A DNA stretch of 64,000 bases from Pseudovibrio exalbescens (GCF_028737195.1 NZ_JAQZAJ010000001.1:620001-684000), one strand, 5' to 3'; shown: positions 46,193-56,058, numbered from the stretch's first letter. Program-made: numbers and translations. The notes: generated by a model from the sequence alone, not told the origin.

Positions 46193-47125
46193 ATGAAAAC
46201 TTCGCGACTTCCTGCAATTGTTCTTGCAACTTTTTTTCTCGCGCTTGTTGGCGCTTTTTCTGCTCCGGCGGAAGCGGCAACCCGCATTGAACTGGTGGTG
46301 AATGGCAAACCAATCACCAGCTACGATCTTACTCAACGGTCGCGCCTGATCGTCTTGACCACCCGCTCGTCTCAGAGCGTTGCCAAGCGCCGCGCCCGCA
46401 ACGAGCTGATCGAAGAAGCCCTGAAAATGCAAGAAGCCGAACGGGTTGGCGTGTCGGTGAGCGATGCGGATGTAAACAGCGCGTTTGGTGATATCGCCCG
46501 CCGTGTGCGTTTGTCACCAAGCCAGTTCACGCAGGCCCTTGGCCAGAACGGCATCAATTCCAAGACCCTCAAGGACCGTTTGCGGTCAGAGTTGGCTTGG
46601 CGCGATGTTGTCATGCGGCGGTTCCGCGCCACCGTGCGGATCAACCAGTCTGACGTGATCGCAGCGCTGCGTGACCGCTCTCAAGACACGGAAAACACGA
46701 CTGTAGAATATGACCTGCAGCGGGTGATCTTCGTGGTGCCTGAAAGTGCAAGCGCCAGCAAGCGGCGCGCCCGGCAGAGCGAAATGAACAAGCTACGCAG
46801 CCGTTTTACCTCTTGCAGCGAAGGCCTTCGCATTGCCGGTGGTTTGAAAGAGGTTGTTGTGCGCCCAATTGGAAAGCGCCTTGAAAACGACCTGTCGCCT
46901 GCGATGAAGAAAGAACTCGACAACATTTCCGTGGGCCGTTTGACAAAAGCTCAGGAAATTGAACAGGGTTACGAAATGATCGCCCTTTGCGACAAGCGCA
47001 CGCTGCAGAGCGATGCGGCTGCCCGCAGTGAGGTTGAAGGCGAGCTTCGCAATGAAGAAGGTCAGCGTCTGGCACGCCGTTACCTGCATGAACTGCGCAC
47101 CCGCGCCGTGATTGAAGACCGCTAA
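46193..47125 (+). CDS. surA: SurA-like periplasmic chaperone
   Basis: Escorts unfolded outer-membrane proteins such as LptD. The 310-aa product starts with a signal peptide (LPAIVLATFFLALVGAF, cleavage near SAPAEA-A) and has a SurA N-terminal domain (IELVVNGKPITSYDLTQR, then NELIEEALKMQEAERVGVSVSDADVN and SPSQFTQALGQNGINS in order). After residue ~165 there is one parvulin-like module (VEYDLQRVIFVVP...EMIALCDKR) in which the usual GGDLGW-type catalytic loop is not recognisable, so isomerase activity is doubtful. ATG 46193 is chosen by the signal peptide. The order lptD-surA-pdxA-rsmA is the conserved one. Confidence 0.85.
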   Translation: MKTSRLPAIVLATFFLALVGAFSAPAEAATRIELVVNGKPITSYDLTQRSRLIVLTTRSSQSVAKRRARNELIEEALKMQEAERVGVSVSDADVNSAFGDIARRVRLSPSQFTQALGQNGINSKTLKDRLRSELAWRDVVMRRFRATVRINQSDVIAALRDRSQDTENTTVEYDLQRVIFVVPESASASKRRARQSEMNKLRSRFTSCSEGLRIAGGLKEVVVRPIGKRLENDLSPAMKKELDNISVGRLTKAQEIEQGYEMIALCDKRTLQSDAAARSEVEGELRNEEGQRLARRYLHELRTRAVIEDR

Positions 47126-47145
47126 GAGGATAAAGGACTACTGAG

Positions 47146-48162
47146 ATGCTGGCACCAGCCCGGGCCTTGGCCGTTACCATGGGAGAACCTTCAGGTATCG
47201 GACCAGAGATTACACTCATGGCTTGGGCTGAACGCTTGAAGCGAGATCTGCCAGTATTTTATGTAATCGCTGACCCGGAACTCCTTGAAACGCGCGCCAA
47301 ACAGATTGGCCTCAAGGTCAAGATCAAGGTGTGCACACCGGAAGACGCTCACATTGTGTTTCACGATGCGCTGCCGGTGGTTCCGCTCTCGAAGTCTGTA
47401 AATGCGGTTGCGGGGGTTCCTTCTTCCGCAAACGCGCAGATGGTGCTGGAATCCATTCGCACCGCTGTGGAGCACGTGCGCGATGGCCTGGCCTGCGCAG
47501 TCGCAACCAACCCGATTGCCAAGGAAGTGCTTTATCAAGCCGGGTTTGAACACCCGGGGCACACGGAGTACCTGGGCGCGCTTTCAGAAATGTTTGGCAA
47601 AGGGGCGCAGCAGCCGATCATGCTGCTGGCAGGCCCTGACCTGATGACCGTGCCCGTTACGCTGCACATTCCCCTTATCAAGATCTGGGATGTTCTTTCG
47701 CCTCAGCTCATCATCGATACCGCCCGCATTGTGGACCGTGACCTGAAGCGCCGGTTCCGTCTTGAGCGGCCGCGCATTGCGGTGGCTGGACTGAACCCAC
47801 ACGCTGGCGAAAACGGCACCATGGGGACTGAGGATCTGGAGATTATCGTTCCTGCCCTTGATAAATTGCGGGATGAAGGCGTTGACGTGCGCGGCCCTCT
47901 TCCAGCCGACACCTTGTTCCATGAAAGCGCCAGAGAAACCTACGACGTGGTGCTGGCCATGTATCACGATCAGGCGCTGATCCCAGTGAAGACATTGGCC
48001 TTCGACGACACGGTAAATGTAACGCTCGGCCTGCCTTTCGTGCGCACCTCACCGGACCATGGCACAGCCTTTGGTTTGGCCGGACATGGCACGGCCCGCC
48101 CGGACAGCCTGTCTGCGGCCATGCGCCTTGCCGTGGCTCTTAGTGAACCGGAATTGGTCTAA
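47146..48162 (+). CDS. pdxA: 4-Hydroxythreonine-4-phosphate dehydrogenase
   Basis: NAD-dependent step of the DXP-dependent vitamin B6 route. The 338-aa protein has VTMGEPSGIGPEI at the start, VATNPIAKEVL, the metal-binding His in PGHTEYL, LNPHAGENG and MYHDQALIPVK (second and third metal His), and LPFVRTSPDHGTAF. It starts 20 bases after surA and directly abuts rsmA (TAA then ATG), giving one transcript. The pyridoxal phosphate it helps make is the cofactor of alr, further along the window. Confidence 0.96.
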   Translation: MLAPARALAVTMGEPSGIGPEITLMAWAERLKRDLPVFYVIADPELLETRAKQIGLKVKIKVCTPEDAHIVFHDALPVVPLSKSVNAVAGVPSSANAQMVLESIRTAVEHVRDGLACAVATNPIAKEVLYQAGFEHPGHTEYLGALSEMFGKGAQQPIMLLAGPDLMTVPVTLHIPLIKIWDVLSPQLIIDTARIVDRDLKRRFRLERPRIAVAGLNPHAGENGTMGTEDLEIIVPALDKLRDEGVDVRGPLPADTLFHESARETYDVVLAMYHDQALIPVKTLAFDDTVNVTLGLPFVRTSPDHGTAFGLAGHGTARPDSLSAAMRLAVALSEPELV

Positions 48163-48996
48163 ATGGCTCAAATTGATAACCTACCTCCGCTTCGCGATGT
48201 CATTCGCGAACACGGTCTTGATGCGCGCAAAGCGCTCGGCCAGAACTTCCTTCTCGATCTGAACCTCACCTCTCGCATTGCCCGCAGCGCTGGCAAACTG
48301 GAGGACGTGACCGTTCTGGAAGTAGGCCCCGGCCCCGGTGGTCTGACACGGGGCTTGCTGGCGGCAGGCGCGAAAAAAGTGATTGCCGTTGAAAAGGACA
48401 CCCGCTGCATCCCGGCCCTTCAGGAAATCAGCGATTACTATGATGGCCGTCTGGAAGTGATCGAGGGGGACGCATTGAAGATCGACCCCCGGGAGATCAC
48501 CGAGGGGCCTATCAAGATCGTGGCCAACCTGCCCTACAACGTGGGCACACAGCTGCTGCTGAACTGGCTCACGGTCGACCAATGGCCGCCTTACTGGGAA
48601 TCTCTGACCTTGATGTTCCAGAAGGAAGTCGGCCAACGTATTGTGGCAGACCCCAGCTCCAAGGCTTATGGCCGTTTGGGCGTTCTGGCCAACTGGCGGT
48701 GCTATACGGATATTCTGTTCGATTTGAGCCCGCAGGCCTTTACCCCGCCGCCAAAGGTGACGTCCGCCGTTGTGCAGCTGCACCCGCGGGAGAAGCCGCT
48801 GGAGTGCCCCTTGAAGGCTTTGGAGACGATAACGAACGCCGCATTTGGTCAGCGCCGCAAGATGCTGCGCGCCAGTCTCAAGTCCCTGCGCCCAGACGCG
48901 GAAGCACGCATTGAGGCAGCTGGCATCAAACCGACTGCGCGCGCTGAAGAGATCGATGTGGCAGGCTTCATCGCTCTGGCCCACGCTTTCAGCTAG
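48163..48996 (+). CDS. rsmA: 16S rRNA (A1518/A1519) dimethyltransferase
   Basis: Dimethylates two adjacent adenosines in helix 45 of 16S rRNA late in small-subunit assembly (KsgA). The 277-aa protein has [22 protein letters not shown] motif [17 protein letters not shown], the catalytic NLPYN (about residues 122-126), and a small C-terminal helical domain ([12 protein letters not shown]). It begins on the base after the pdxA stop codon and ends before a bidirectional terminator. Confidence 0.96.
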   Translation: MAQIDNLPPLRDVIREHGLDARKALGQNFLLDLNLTSRIARSAGKLEDVTVLEVGPGPGGLTRGLLAAGAKKVIAVEKDTRCIPALQEISDYYDGRLEVIEGDALKIDPREITEGPIKIVANLPYNVGTQLLLNWLTVDQWPPYWESLTLMFQKEVGQRIVADPSSKAYGRLGVLANWRCYTDILFDLSPQAFTPPPKVTSAVVQLHPREKPLECPLKALETITNAAFGQRRKMLRASLKSLRPDAEARIEAAGIKPTARAEEIDVAGFIALAHAFS

Positions 48997-49021
48997 GGTT
49001 CAACCCTTGGGTTAAGAATGC

Positions 49022-49052
49022 AAAAAGCGCCCCTTTCAAAGAGGCGCTTTTT
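49022..49052. terminator. Bidirectional intrinsic terminator between rsmA and gmk
   Basis: AAAAAGCGCC (49022-49031) pairs with GGCGCTTTTT (49043-49052) with an inner CTTT/AAAG extension; further T residues follow on the plus strand. Confidence 0.9.
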
Positions 49053-49082
49053 TATTTTCTTTCAATGACTTGGACTGCAACC

Positions 49083-49778
49083 TTAAGAGCCGGATTCAAT
49101 GCGGCTGCGCAGGTCTTCCACCATACCGTCAATATGCGGTGCAATGCCCACGGCCCGTTCGCGGCGTAGACGTTCTGCCCGCAGGATGGCCCGAACACTC
49201 TCATAGGCTTTTTGAAGATCGTCATTGATGATGATGTAGTCGTACTTGGACCACGCGCTCATCTCGCCAACAGCGGTCTTCATGCGCTTCAAGATGACTT
49301 CTTCGCTGTCCTCACCGCGCTTGGAAAGACGCGCTTCCATTTCTGCAATGGACGGCGGCAGGATAAAGATGGAAATAACATCCGAGCGCATCTTGTCGTA
49401 GAGCTGGAAGGTGCCTTTGACGTCTATATCGAAAAGCACATCCTGCCCTTTTTCAAGACAGTTTTCGACCAGACCGCGCGGGGTGCCATAATAGTTGCCG
49501 TGGACCTCGGCCCACTCCAGAAGCTGATCGGCTTCGATCATCTCCTTGAACTTGTCCTGGGACACGAAGTGATAGTCCACGCCGTCCACCTCCGTCGAGC
49601 GCTGTGGGCGCGTGGTTACGGAAACGGACAGAGTGAGATCCTTCTCCTCACCCAGCAGCATGCGGGCGATGGTGGACTTGCCTGCCCCTGAAGGTGAGGA
49701 CAACACCAGCATGAGGCCACGGCGGGTGTCTTCAGCCTGCTGAGAAGATACTGTTGTGCCAGAGGCGCGCTCGGACAT
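49083..49778 (-). CDS. gmk: Guanylate kinase
   Basis: Phosphorylates GMP to GDP with ATP. The 231-aa protein has Walker A PSGAGKST (residues 29-36), the GMP-binding SVSVTTRPQRSTEVDGVDY and VHGNYYGTP segments, the IDVKGTFQL motif and the Arg-rich lid EARLSKRGEDS. The first 20 residues (SERASGTTVSSQQAEDTRR) are a polar extension common in alphaproteobacteria. It lies 50 bases downstream of yicC on the same strand and is last before the shared terminator. Confidence 0.96.
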   Translation of the reverse strand: MSERASGTTVSSQQAEDTRRGLMLVLSSPSGAGKSTIARMLLGEEKDLTLSVSVTTRPQRSTEVDGVDYHFVSQDKFKEMIEADQLLEWAEVHGNYYGTPRGLVENCLEKGQDVLFDIDVKGTFQLYDKMRSDVISIFILPPSIAEMEARLSKRGEDSEEVILKRMKTAVGEMSAWSKYDYIIINDDLQKAYESVRAILRAERLRRERAVGIAPHIDGMVEDLRSRIESGS

Positions 49779-49828
49779 TCGGATACTCCGTCTATTCTTA
49801 TCTATTGGCGGTGTGTAACCGCTGGTTT

Positions 49829-50719
49829 CTATTCTACGTTCTGGATCTGCTCACGCATCTGGTCAATCACGGTCTTGAGTTGAAGACCGATGGCTGTGAG
49901 TTCCACGCTGTTTGACTTGGAACACAAGGTGTTGGCCTCGCGGTTGAACTCCTGAGCCAGAAAATCCATACGCCGTCCAACGGCCCCGCCCGTGCTAATG
50001 AGGTCCCTCAAGGCGTTGACGTGGGCGTAGAGGCGATCCAGCTCCTCGCGGATGTCTGCTTTGGTTGCAAGAAGCACAGCTTCCTGATGGAGCCGCTGGG
50101 GCTCCAGCGTGTTGTTTGCTTCCATGAGCTGGGCGACCTGTGCGGCGATGCGCTCCTTGATGGCATCGGCCTGTCGAGATGGCAGGCCCTCAGCTTCCTC
50201 GGTAAGGCGCAAAATTTCGGCGGCCTGACCGCTGAGCAATTCGTTGAGGCTTTCGCCTTCGCGCTCGCGCATCACGACGAGATTGTCGAGTGCGATCTTG
50301 AAGCTGTCTTCCAGCGCCTTGAGGATGGCGGCCTTCTGGTCTTCGGTCTCTTCTGCTTCCTGAAGCTCCAACACACCCTTGTGGGCGAGGATGCCATCGA
50401 GATTGGGTGCGGCGGCATCTGGCAGGCGGCGTTGAAGAACCGCAAGGGCCTGAAGCACCTGCTCCAACGCCTGTTCGTTTACTGCAAGCGTTGTTGTGTT
50501 CTGTTCGCGCTGAACCTGAAGATTGATGGAGACGTTGCCGCGCTTGAGACGTTTGGAGGCGAGCCCGCGAACCGTCGCTTCGAGCGCATCATAGCCCTGC
50601 GGGATGCGCAGGCGCATATCCAGCCCCTTGCCATTTACAGAGCGCAGTTCCCACGTCCAGCGGATGTTGTCGAGCGTCCCCTCTTCGCGGGAAAAGCCAG
50701 TCATGCTTGCCAGGGTCAT
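49829..50719 (-). CDS. YicC-family endoribonuclease
   Basis: Member of the YicC/YloC family, now known to be an endoribonuclease clan in E. coli and Bacillus. The 296-aa protein has the N-terminal signature SMTGFSREEG and ELRSVNGKGLDMRLRIP, a long helical middle (LTEEAEGLPSRQADAIKERI), and the C-terminal DUF1732 part with STGGAVGRRMDFLAQEFNREANTL. ATG 50719 is used; upstream in-frame codons lack homology. It precedes gmk by 50 bases, an arrangement seen widely, and is separated from the upstream mltG by a strong terminator. Confidence 0.9.
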   Translation of the reverse strand: MTLASMTGFSREEGTLDNIRWTWELRSVNGKGLDMRLRIPQGYDALEATVRGLASKRLKRGNVSINLQVQREQNTTTLAVNEQALEQVLQALAVLQRRLPDAAAPNLDGILAHKGVLELQEAEETEDQKAAILKALEDSFKIALDNLVVMREREGESLNELLSGQAAEILRLTEEAEGLPSRQADAIKERIAAQVAQLMEANNTLEPQRLHQEAVLLATKADIREELDRLYAHVNALRDLISTGGAVGRRMDFLAQEFNREANTLCSKSNSVELTAIGLQLKTVIDQMREQIQNVE

Positions 50720-50767
50720 GGCATGTACTTCCTTAATCTTTGGCAGACACAGCGGGTGTCCGGCCAC

Positions 50768-50814
50768 CTTAGAACAAAGAAGGCCGCACGCCTATGGAAC
50801 TGACGTGCGGCCTT
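50768..50814 (-). terminator. Intrinsic terminator of mltG
   Basis: Plus-strand arms AAGGCCGCACG (50780-50790) and CGTGCGGCCTT (50804-50814) form a perfect 11-bp stem; on the minus strand it runs into TTCTTTGTTCT. Confidence 0.88.
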
Positions 50815-50848
50815 TCGATCTATATACACCTGTGCGCAGGCACCGGGA

Positions 50849-52024
50849 TCACTCGCCTTCAGACTGTTGCTGCTCTGCCTGACGCGCGCGAATTTCGCGC
50901 TCGATCTTGCGCCACTCTGCAACGTTGCGCTGATGCTGCTTGTAGGTCTCAGCAAAGGCATGGCCGCCAGTGCCATCCGCAACGAAGTACAGATCGTTGG
51001 TGCGGGATGGATTGGAGGTCGCCTCCAGTGCTGCCTTGCCCGGATTGCCGATTGGCCCCGGAGGCAGTGCGTTGATCTGGTAGGTGTTGTAAGGGTTCTG
51101 CTGCCGCAGCTGGGACCGGGTAATCGCAGAACGGTCCTTGGTCCAGGCTTCACCGCCGAAAAGGCCATAAAGGATGGTCGGATCGGACTGAAGCGGCATC
51201 CCCTTGCGCAGGCGGTTGACGAACACACCGGCCACACGAGAACGCTCATCGGCCTTGCTGGTTTCCTTCTCGACGATGGAGGCCAGCGTTACCAGTTCCT
51301 CGGGGGACTCGATTGGCAAGTCTTGCGCGCGCCGTTCCCATGCCTGTGTAATCGCCCGCTGCATGCCCTCTTTCATCTCGTCGATGATCTTCTGACGGGT
51401 GGTGCCGCGGGTGAAGGAATAGGTCTCAGGCAAAAGACTGCCTTCCGCCGGTATTTCGGTGATGTCACCAACCAGGATCGGATCCGCGTTCAAACGGTTG
51501 ATGATCTGCCAACTGGTCCACCCCTCCGGGAAGGTCACGGTATGGAAGACCGCATTGCCCTCAACCAGATCTTCCATGACGGTATGCATGCTGACGCCCG
51601 GGGCGAAAGCATACTCACCGGCCTTCATACGGTTCTGATTCTTGTAGAACCGGGTGCCAGCTTCAAACACAAGCGTGTCTTCGATTACACCTGCTTCATG
51701 AAGGCGATCTGCAATGGAGCCAAGGCTGGCTCCCTTTGGAATGATGACGGAGGTGGTTTCGCTCAGCGGTCCGGCGCCTTCAAACTCGCCCTTGCCCCAG
51801 TACACCAATGCACCGGCGCCAAGAATGCCGAGAACGGCCAGCGTGAGCAGAAAATTAATGACCATCACCAGTGGGTTACGCGCATGGCGGGAGCGCGTTG
51901 GTGGTGGCGGGGCCTTATCCGGCTGAATGGCCTGACGAGGGCTGCGTGGGTTCACACGCTGCTGCGAGCCGCCGTTGGCGTCTTCGGTCTCAGGATGTTC
52001 AGATGATCCGGGCGTATTTGCCAT
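50849..52024 (-). CDS. mltG: Endolytic murein transglycosylase
   Basis: Inner-membrane enzyme that cuts nascent glycan strands and so sets their length. The 391-aa protein has a proline-rich cytoplasmic lead (about residues 1-48), one transmembrane helix (NPLVMVINFLLTLAVLGILG), a LysM-like region (VIIPKGASLGSIADRL) and the YceG catalytic domain with LLPETYSFTRG, SIVEKETSKADER (catalytic Glu in VEKE), GVFVNRLRKGMPLQSDPT and NPYNTY. It follows fabF by 79 bases on the same strand and ends at its own terminator. Confidence 0.94.
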   Translation of the reverse strand: MANTPGSSEHPETEDANGGSQQRVNPRSPRQAIQPDKAPPPPTRSRHARNPLVMVINFLLTLAVLGILGAGALVYWGKGEFEGAGPLSETTSVIIPKGASLGSIADRLHEAGVIEDTLVFEAGTRFYKNQNRMKAGEYAFAPGVSMHTVMEDLVEGNAVFHTVTFPEGWTSWQIINRLNADPILVGDITEIPAEGSLLPETYSFTRGTTRQKIIDEMKEGMQRAITQAWERRAQDLPIESPEELVTLASIVEKETSKADERSRVAGVFVNRLRKGMPLQSDPTILYGLFGGEAWTKDRSAITRSQLRQQNPYNTYQINALPPGPIGNPGKAALEATSNPSRTNDLYFVADGTGGHAFAETYKQHQRNVAEWRKIEREIRARQAEQQQSEGE

Positions 52025-52103
52025 TCGTGTTCCTCAAAGCAAGGAAGCCAGAAACCGCAGTCTGCGGCCTCTGGCCCCAAATAATCAACCCAGAAAAATG
52101 GAA

Positions 52104-53369
52104 TTATGCCTCAACCTTCTTGAAGACCAGTGACGCATTGGTGCCACCGAACCCGAAGGAGTTGGAAAGAGCCACGTTGATCTCCATCTTCTTGGCCTTG
52201 TTCGGCACAAGATCGATATCCGTTTCAACGGACGGGTTGTCCAAGTTGATGGTTGGCGGTGCAATGCCATCGCGGATCGCCAGAACGGAGAAGATCGCTT
52301 CGACCGCACCAGCAGCACCCAACAGGTGACCAACGCTGGACTTGGTTGAAGACATGGTCAGGCCCTTGGCATGTTCACCCGCAAGGCGGCTAACTGCGCC
52401 AAGCTCGATCTCATCACCTAGTGGTGTGGAGGTGCCGTGAGCATTGATGTAGTCCACATCTTCCATGGTCATGCCAGCGCGCTTCAAAGCTGCTTCCATG
52501 CAGCGGTAGCCGCCGTCACCATCAGAGGAAGGTGCGGTAATGTGGTAAGCGTCGCCGGACAGGCCGTAACCGACGATTTCAGCGTAGATCTTGGCGCCGC
52601 GTGCTTTTGCGTGCTCGTAATCTTCAATCACGACAACACCGGCCCCCTCACCCATGACGAAGCCATCACGGTCCTTGTCGTAGGGACGGGAAGCCTTTTC
52701 AGGCTGATCGTTGAAGCCGGTAGACAGAGCACGACAGGCGTTGAAGCCTGAGATGCCAAGGCGGCAGATTGGGGACTCAGTCCCGCCTGCGACCATCACA
52801 TCTGCATCACCCAGCGCAACAAGACGGGCTGCATCGCCAATGGCGTGCGCACCGGTGGAACAGGCTGTGACCACAGAGTGGTTCGGGCCTTTCAGCTTGT
52901 GCTGGATGGAAACGTAACCGCTGGCCAAGTTGATCAACCGGCCCGGAATAAAGAATGGGCTAACGCGACGCGGGCCTTTTTCCTTCAGGAGGATGGCTGT
53001 GTCGGCAATACCCTGGAAGCCACCAATACCGGAGCCGATCAACACGCCAGAGCGGTTCTGATCTTCTTCGGTTTCAGGCTTCCAATTTGCATCTGTCAGG
53101 GCCTGATCTGCAGCGGCAATGGCATATACGATGAACTCGTCTACCTTGCGCTGTTCCTTAGGCGCCATCCAGTCGTCAGGGTTATAGGTCCCGTCGCTTC
53201 CATCTCCACGTGGGATCTGGCAGGCAATTTTGGTCTGCAAGTCATCAGTTTCGAAGTTTTCGACCTGACGAGCACCGCTCTGGCCTTCCAGAATTCGCTG
53301 CCAAGAAACTTCAGCACCGCAACCAAGCGGGCTGACCATACCAATACCTGTTATAACGACTCGCCGCAT
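52104..53369 (-). CDS. fabF: 3-Oxoacyl-[acyl-carrier-protein] synthase II
   Basis: Condensing enzyme that lengthens acyl chains with malonyl-ACP. The 421-aa protein shows the Cys-His-His triad: Cys170 in VTACSTGAHA, His in NAHGTSTPLGD and His in SSVGHLLGAAG; the C-terminal FGFGGTNASLVF loop is conserved. RRVVITGIGMVSPLG is the standard start. Located 107 bases after acpP in the minus-strand run fabD-fabG-acpP-fabF-mltG. Confidence 0.97.
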   Translation of the reverse strand: MRRVVITGIGMVSPLGCGAEVSWQRILEGQSGARQVENFETDDLQTKIACQIPRGDGSDGTYNPDDWMAPKEQRKVDEFIVYAIAAADQALTDANWKPETEEDQNRSGVLIGSGIGGFQGIADTAILLKEKGPRRVSPFFIPGRLINLASGYVSIQHKLKGPNHSVVTACSTGAHAIGDAARLVALGDADVMVAGGTESPICRLGISGFNACRALSTGFNDQPEKASRPYDKDRDGFVMGEGAGVVVIEDYEHAKARGAKIYAEIVGYGLSGDAYHITAPSSDGDGGYRCMEAALKRAGMTMEDVDYINAHGTSTPLGDEIELGAVSRLAGEHAKGLTMSSTKSSVGHLLGAAGAVEAIFSVLAIRDGIAPPTINLDNPSVETDIDLVPNKAKKMEINVALSNSFGFGGTNASLVFKKVEA

Positions 53370-53476
53370 AATCCTGCACTTTTTTGGAAAGCTGTTTCAG
53401 GCGGACGCGCCTGAATCATAAAAGGACGCGGCAGGTGAGACACCTACCGCTGTTCCATAATTTCAGGGCTTAGCTA

Positions 53477-53713
53477 TTAGCTAGCCTTGGATTCGATGAA
53501 CTTAACTGCGTCACCAACGGTCTGGATGGTTTCTGCAGCGTCATCTGGAATTTCAACGCCGAAAGCTTCTTCGAAAGCCATTACCAGCTCAACAGTGTCA
53601 AGGCTGTCCGCGCCCAGGTCGTCGATGAAGCTTGCAGCTTCAGTGACCTTGTCGGCTTCTACGCCAAGATGCTCAACAACGATCTTCTTTACCTGTTCAG
53701 CAACGTTGCTCAT
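53477..53713 (-). CDS. acpP: Acyl carrier protein
   Basis: Carries fatty-acyl intermediates on phosphopantetheine. The 78-aa acidic protein has the attachment Ser37 in [21 protein letters not shown] 53713 has GAGGA six bases upstream. The 281-bp gap from the upstream fabG is long compared with the rest of the cluster and probably holds a separate acpP promoter, as the protein is needed in large amounts. Confidence 0.98.
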   Translation of the reverse strand: MSNVAEQVKKIVVEHLGVEADKVTEAASFIDDLGADSLDTVELVMAFEEAFGVEIPDDAAETIQTVGDAVKFIESKAS

Positions 53714-53994
53714 TTTAAGTCCTCAATTGTTTTCAAGGTGATGCCTGATAGCCCGACAAACGGACCATACATGGTTTTTTCGTAGGGATCGTGTGGCACA
53801 CTCTTGGCCCTTTGAAAAGCCTCTACCTGAACAACGGTGGGCCCTTCCCAAGGAAACCGCAGCTGACACTACGCCTCACTCTTCAGAGGTTGAATCTGAT
53901 CGGCGGCGTCCTAGCATACTTTATAAAGTATTACCAGCCGCCAAACCCTTTCATTTCCCCGTTTTACAGCGGTTCAACTACCTAGTTGAAACCA

Positions 53995-54732
53995 TTAGAT
54001 CATTGCCATGCCACCGTTCACGTGCACGGTCTGTCCCGTTACGTATGCGGCCTCATTACTTGCCAAGTAAACAGCTGCTGCTGCGATCTCTTCAGCACCG
54101 CCCAAACGACCTGCTGGAACGGAGGCGAGGATCGAATCGCGCTGCTTGTCGTTCAACTCATCCGTCATCGCGGATTTGATGAAACCCGGTGCGATGGTGT
54201 TCACCGTTATATTGCGACTGGCGACCTCACGTGCAAGGGACTTGGACATGCCAATCATGCCCGCCTTTGCCGCGGAGTAGTTCACCTGACCCGGATTGCC
54301 GGTTACACCAACCACGGAGGTGATGCCGATAATGCGGCCGGAACGGCGCTTCATCATGCCCTTAATCGCGGCACGGCAGATGTGGAATGTGGAGGTAAGG
54401 TTAACTTCCAGCACCTGATCCCACTCGTCATCCTTCATGCGCATGAAGATGTTGTCGCGGGTGATGCCTGCATTGTTTACCAGGATATCGAGACCGCCCA
54501 TCTTTTCTTCTGCAGCTGGAACCAGCTCGGCCACGCTGCCTCGATCGGACAGGTTGGCAGCCTGCATGTGAACGCGGTCTCCCAGCTCTGCGGCCAGCGC
54601 TTCGAGGCGCTCTACACGGGTTCCGGACAGGGTGACTGTTGCGCCTTGCTTGTGAAGGGCGCGGGCGATTTCAGCACCAATGCCACCTGTTGCGCCGGTG
54701 ACCAGTGCGGACTTTCCAGTCAAATCAAACAT
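53995..54732 (-). CDS. fabG: 3-Oxoacyl-[acyl-carrier-protein] reductase
   Basis: NADPH-dependent reduction of 3-oxoacyl-ACP. The 245-aa short-chain dehydrogenase has TGATGGIG (about residues 12-19), the NNAGITRD motif and the Ser-Tyr-Lys triad in GITSVVG and YSAAKAG. ATG 54732 has GAGGAG nine bases upstream; the longer in-frame start at 54765 has none. Lies 41 bases after fabD. Confidence 0.96.
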   Translation of the reverse strand: MFDLTGKSALVTGATGGIGAEIARALHKQGATVTLSGTRVERLEALAAELGDRVHMQAANLSDRGSVAELVPAAEEKMGGLDILVNNAGITRDNIFMRMKDDEWDQVLEVNLTSTFHICRAAIKGMMKRRSGRIIGITSVVGVTGNPGQVNYSAAKAGMIGMSKSLAREVASRNITVNTIAPGFIKSAMTDELNDKQRDSILASVPAGRLGGAEEIAAAAVYLASNEAAYVTGQTVHVNGGMAMI

Positions 54733-54773
54733 TGCCGTATTCTCCTCGGCTGAATCTACTTTCAAGAGCGGGC

Positions 54774-55721
54774 TTAGTTGGCGGAAAGACGCGCCACCAG
54801 AGCATCAATGTCTTCTGCGGTGTTGACTGCAACACCTTCTGCAGACTTCACGATGCGCTTCACCATACCCGTCAGCACCTTGCCAGTGCCAATTTCCACG
54901 AATGTCTCAATGCCGTTTTCTGCCATCCAGGTGACAGACTCACGCCAACGAACGGTGCCGGTGACCTGCTCAACAAGACGCGCGCGAATGTCAGCAGGGT
55001 CAGAGATCGGCTGGGCCAGAACGTTGGCCACGACAGGCACGACAGGTGCCTTGATTTCTACATTTGCCAGCGCTTCCGCCATGGCGTCCGCAGCAGGCTG
55101 CATCAAGGCGCAATGGAACGGCGCGGATACCGGCAGAAGTACGGCGCGCTTTGCGCCTTTGCCCTTGGCAATTTCACAGGCGCGCTCTACGGCTGCCTTG
55201 TGGCCGGACACAACAACCTGCCCATTGGCATTGTCGTTTGCAGCCTGACAAACTTCGCCCTGAGCGGCCTCAGCCGCGACTTCCATGGCCTGTTCAAAGT
55301 CCAGACCGAGCAGCGCTGCCATGGCACCCTCACCCACCGGCACAGCCTTTTGCATGGCATCACCGCGGATGCGCAGGAGACGCGCTGCATCAGAAATGCT
55401 GAGGGAACCAGCCGCCGCCAAAGCGGAGTATTCACCCAGTGAGTGCCCTGCAACGAACTTGGCGGCCTGTGCCAGATCCACGCCCTTTGATTCCAGAACG
55501 CGCATGGTGGCAAGGCTTACGGCCATCAATGCTGGCTGCGTGTTTGCCGTCAGGGTCAGCTCGTCAGCTGGACCTTCCCACATAATAGAAGAGAGCTTCT
55601 GCCCAAGGGCGGCATCCACTTCATCGAACACGGCCTTTGCCTCCGGGAATGCGTTGGCCAATTCCTGGCCCATTCCGACAGCTTGACTGCCCTGTCCGGG
55701 AAATGTGAATGCGATGCTCAT
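54774..55721 (-). CDS. fabD: Malonyl-CoA-[acyl-carrier-protein] transacylase
   Basis: Loads malonate onto ACP. The 315-aa protein has IAFTFPGQGSQAVGMG at the N-terminus, the nucleophile elbow GHSLGEYSALAAAG (active Ser), and the His/Gln region PVSAPFHCALMQPA. ATG 55721 is chosen over 55736 because the family starts here. First gene of the minus-strand fatty-acid cluster; divergent from rpsF. Confidence 0.96.
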   Translation of the reverse strand: MSIAFTFPGQGSQAVGMGQELANAFPEAKAVFDEVDAALGQKLSSIMWEGPADELTLTANTQPALMAVSLATMRVLESKGVDLAQAAKFVAGHSLGEYSALAAAGSLSISDAARLLRIRGDAMQKAVPVGEGAMAALLGLDFEQAMEVAAEAAQGEVCQAANDNANGQVVVSGHKAAVERACEIAKGKGAKRAVLLPVSAPFHCALMQPAADAMAEALANVEIKAPVVPVVANVLAQPISDPADIRARLVEQVTGTVRWRESVTWMAENGIETFVEIGTGKVLTGMVKRIVKSAEGVAVNTAEDIDALVARLSAN

Positions 55722-56058
55722 TGGAACCTGCTCCATTTACTCTTATGAGATGTGTTCTTATGCGTGAATTGGCCGGCAATTAAACTGCAGATTGCGACGG
55801 CTTTATGGTCAAATTCACAGCAAAATCCGGTCATTTCGGCTGACATGAGCCGCGAACGGCCGTTTCTGTCAAGTCTTGGTGCGGAAAAAAGGCTTTTTTG
55901 AACAGATCCGCTTGTCATCCGCGCGTAAACACTTTAAAGAGCACCTCGTTTCCGGAAGCTGGCCGGGGGCTGAAAGGAAGGCAGCAAAGCGATTTGCTGT
56001 AGGAATCGAAAGAACTCCGTCTTCCCCGTGTTCCCGCTCTTGAAGAATTCTTCGCTAT
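55722..56058. other. Divergent intergenic region between fabD and rpsF, no gene seen
   Basis: Together with the rpsF leader it spans 408 bases. It should contain the fabD and rpsF promoters. I see no ORF with a ribosome binding site; the ORFs of 65-66 codons on the minus strand lack support. Confidence 0.45.
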
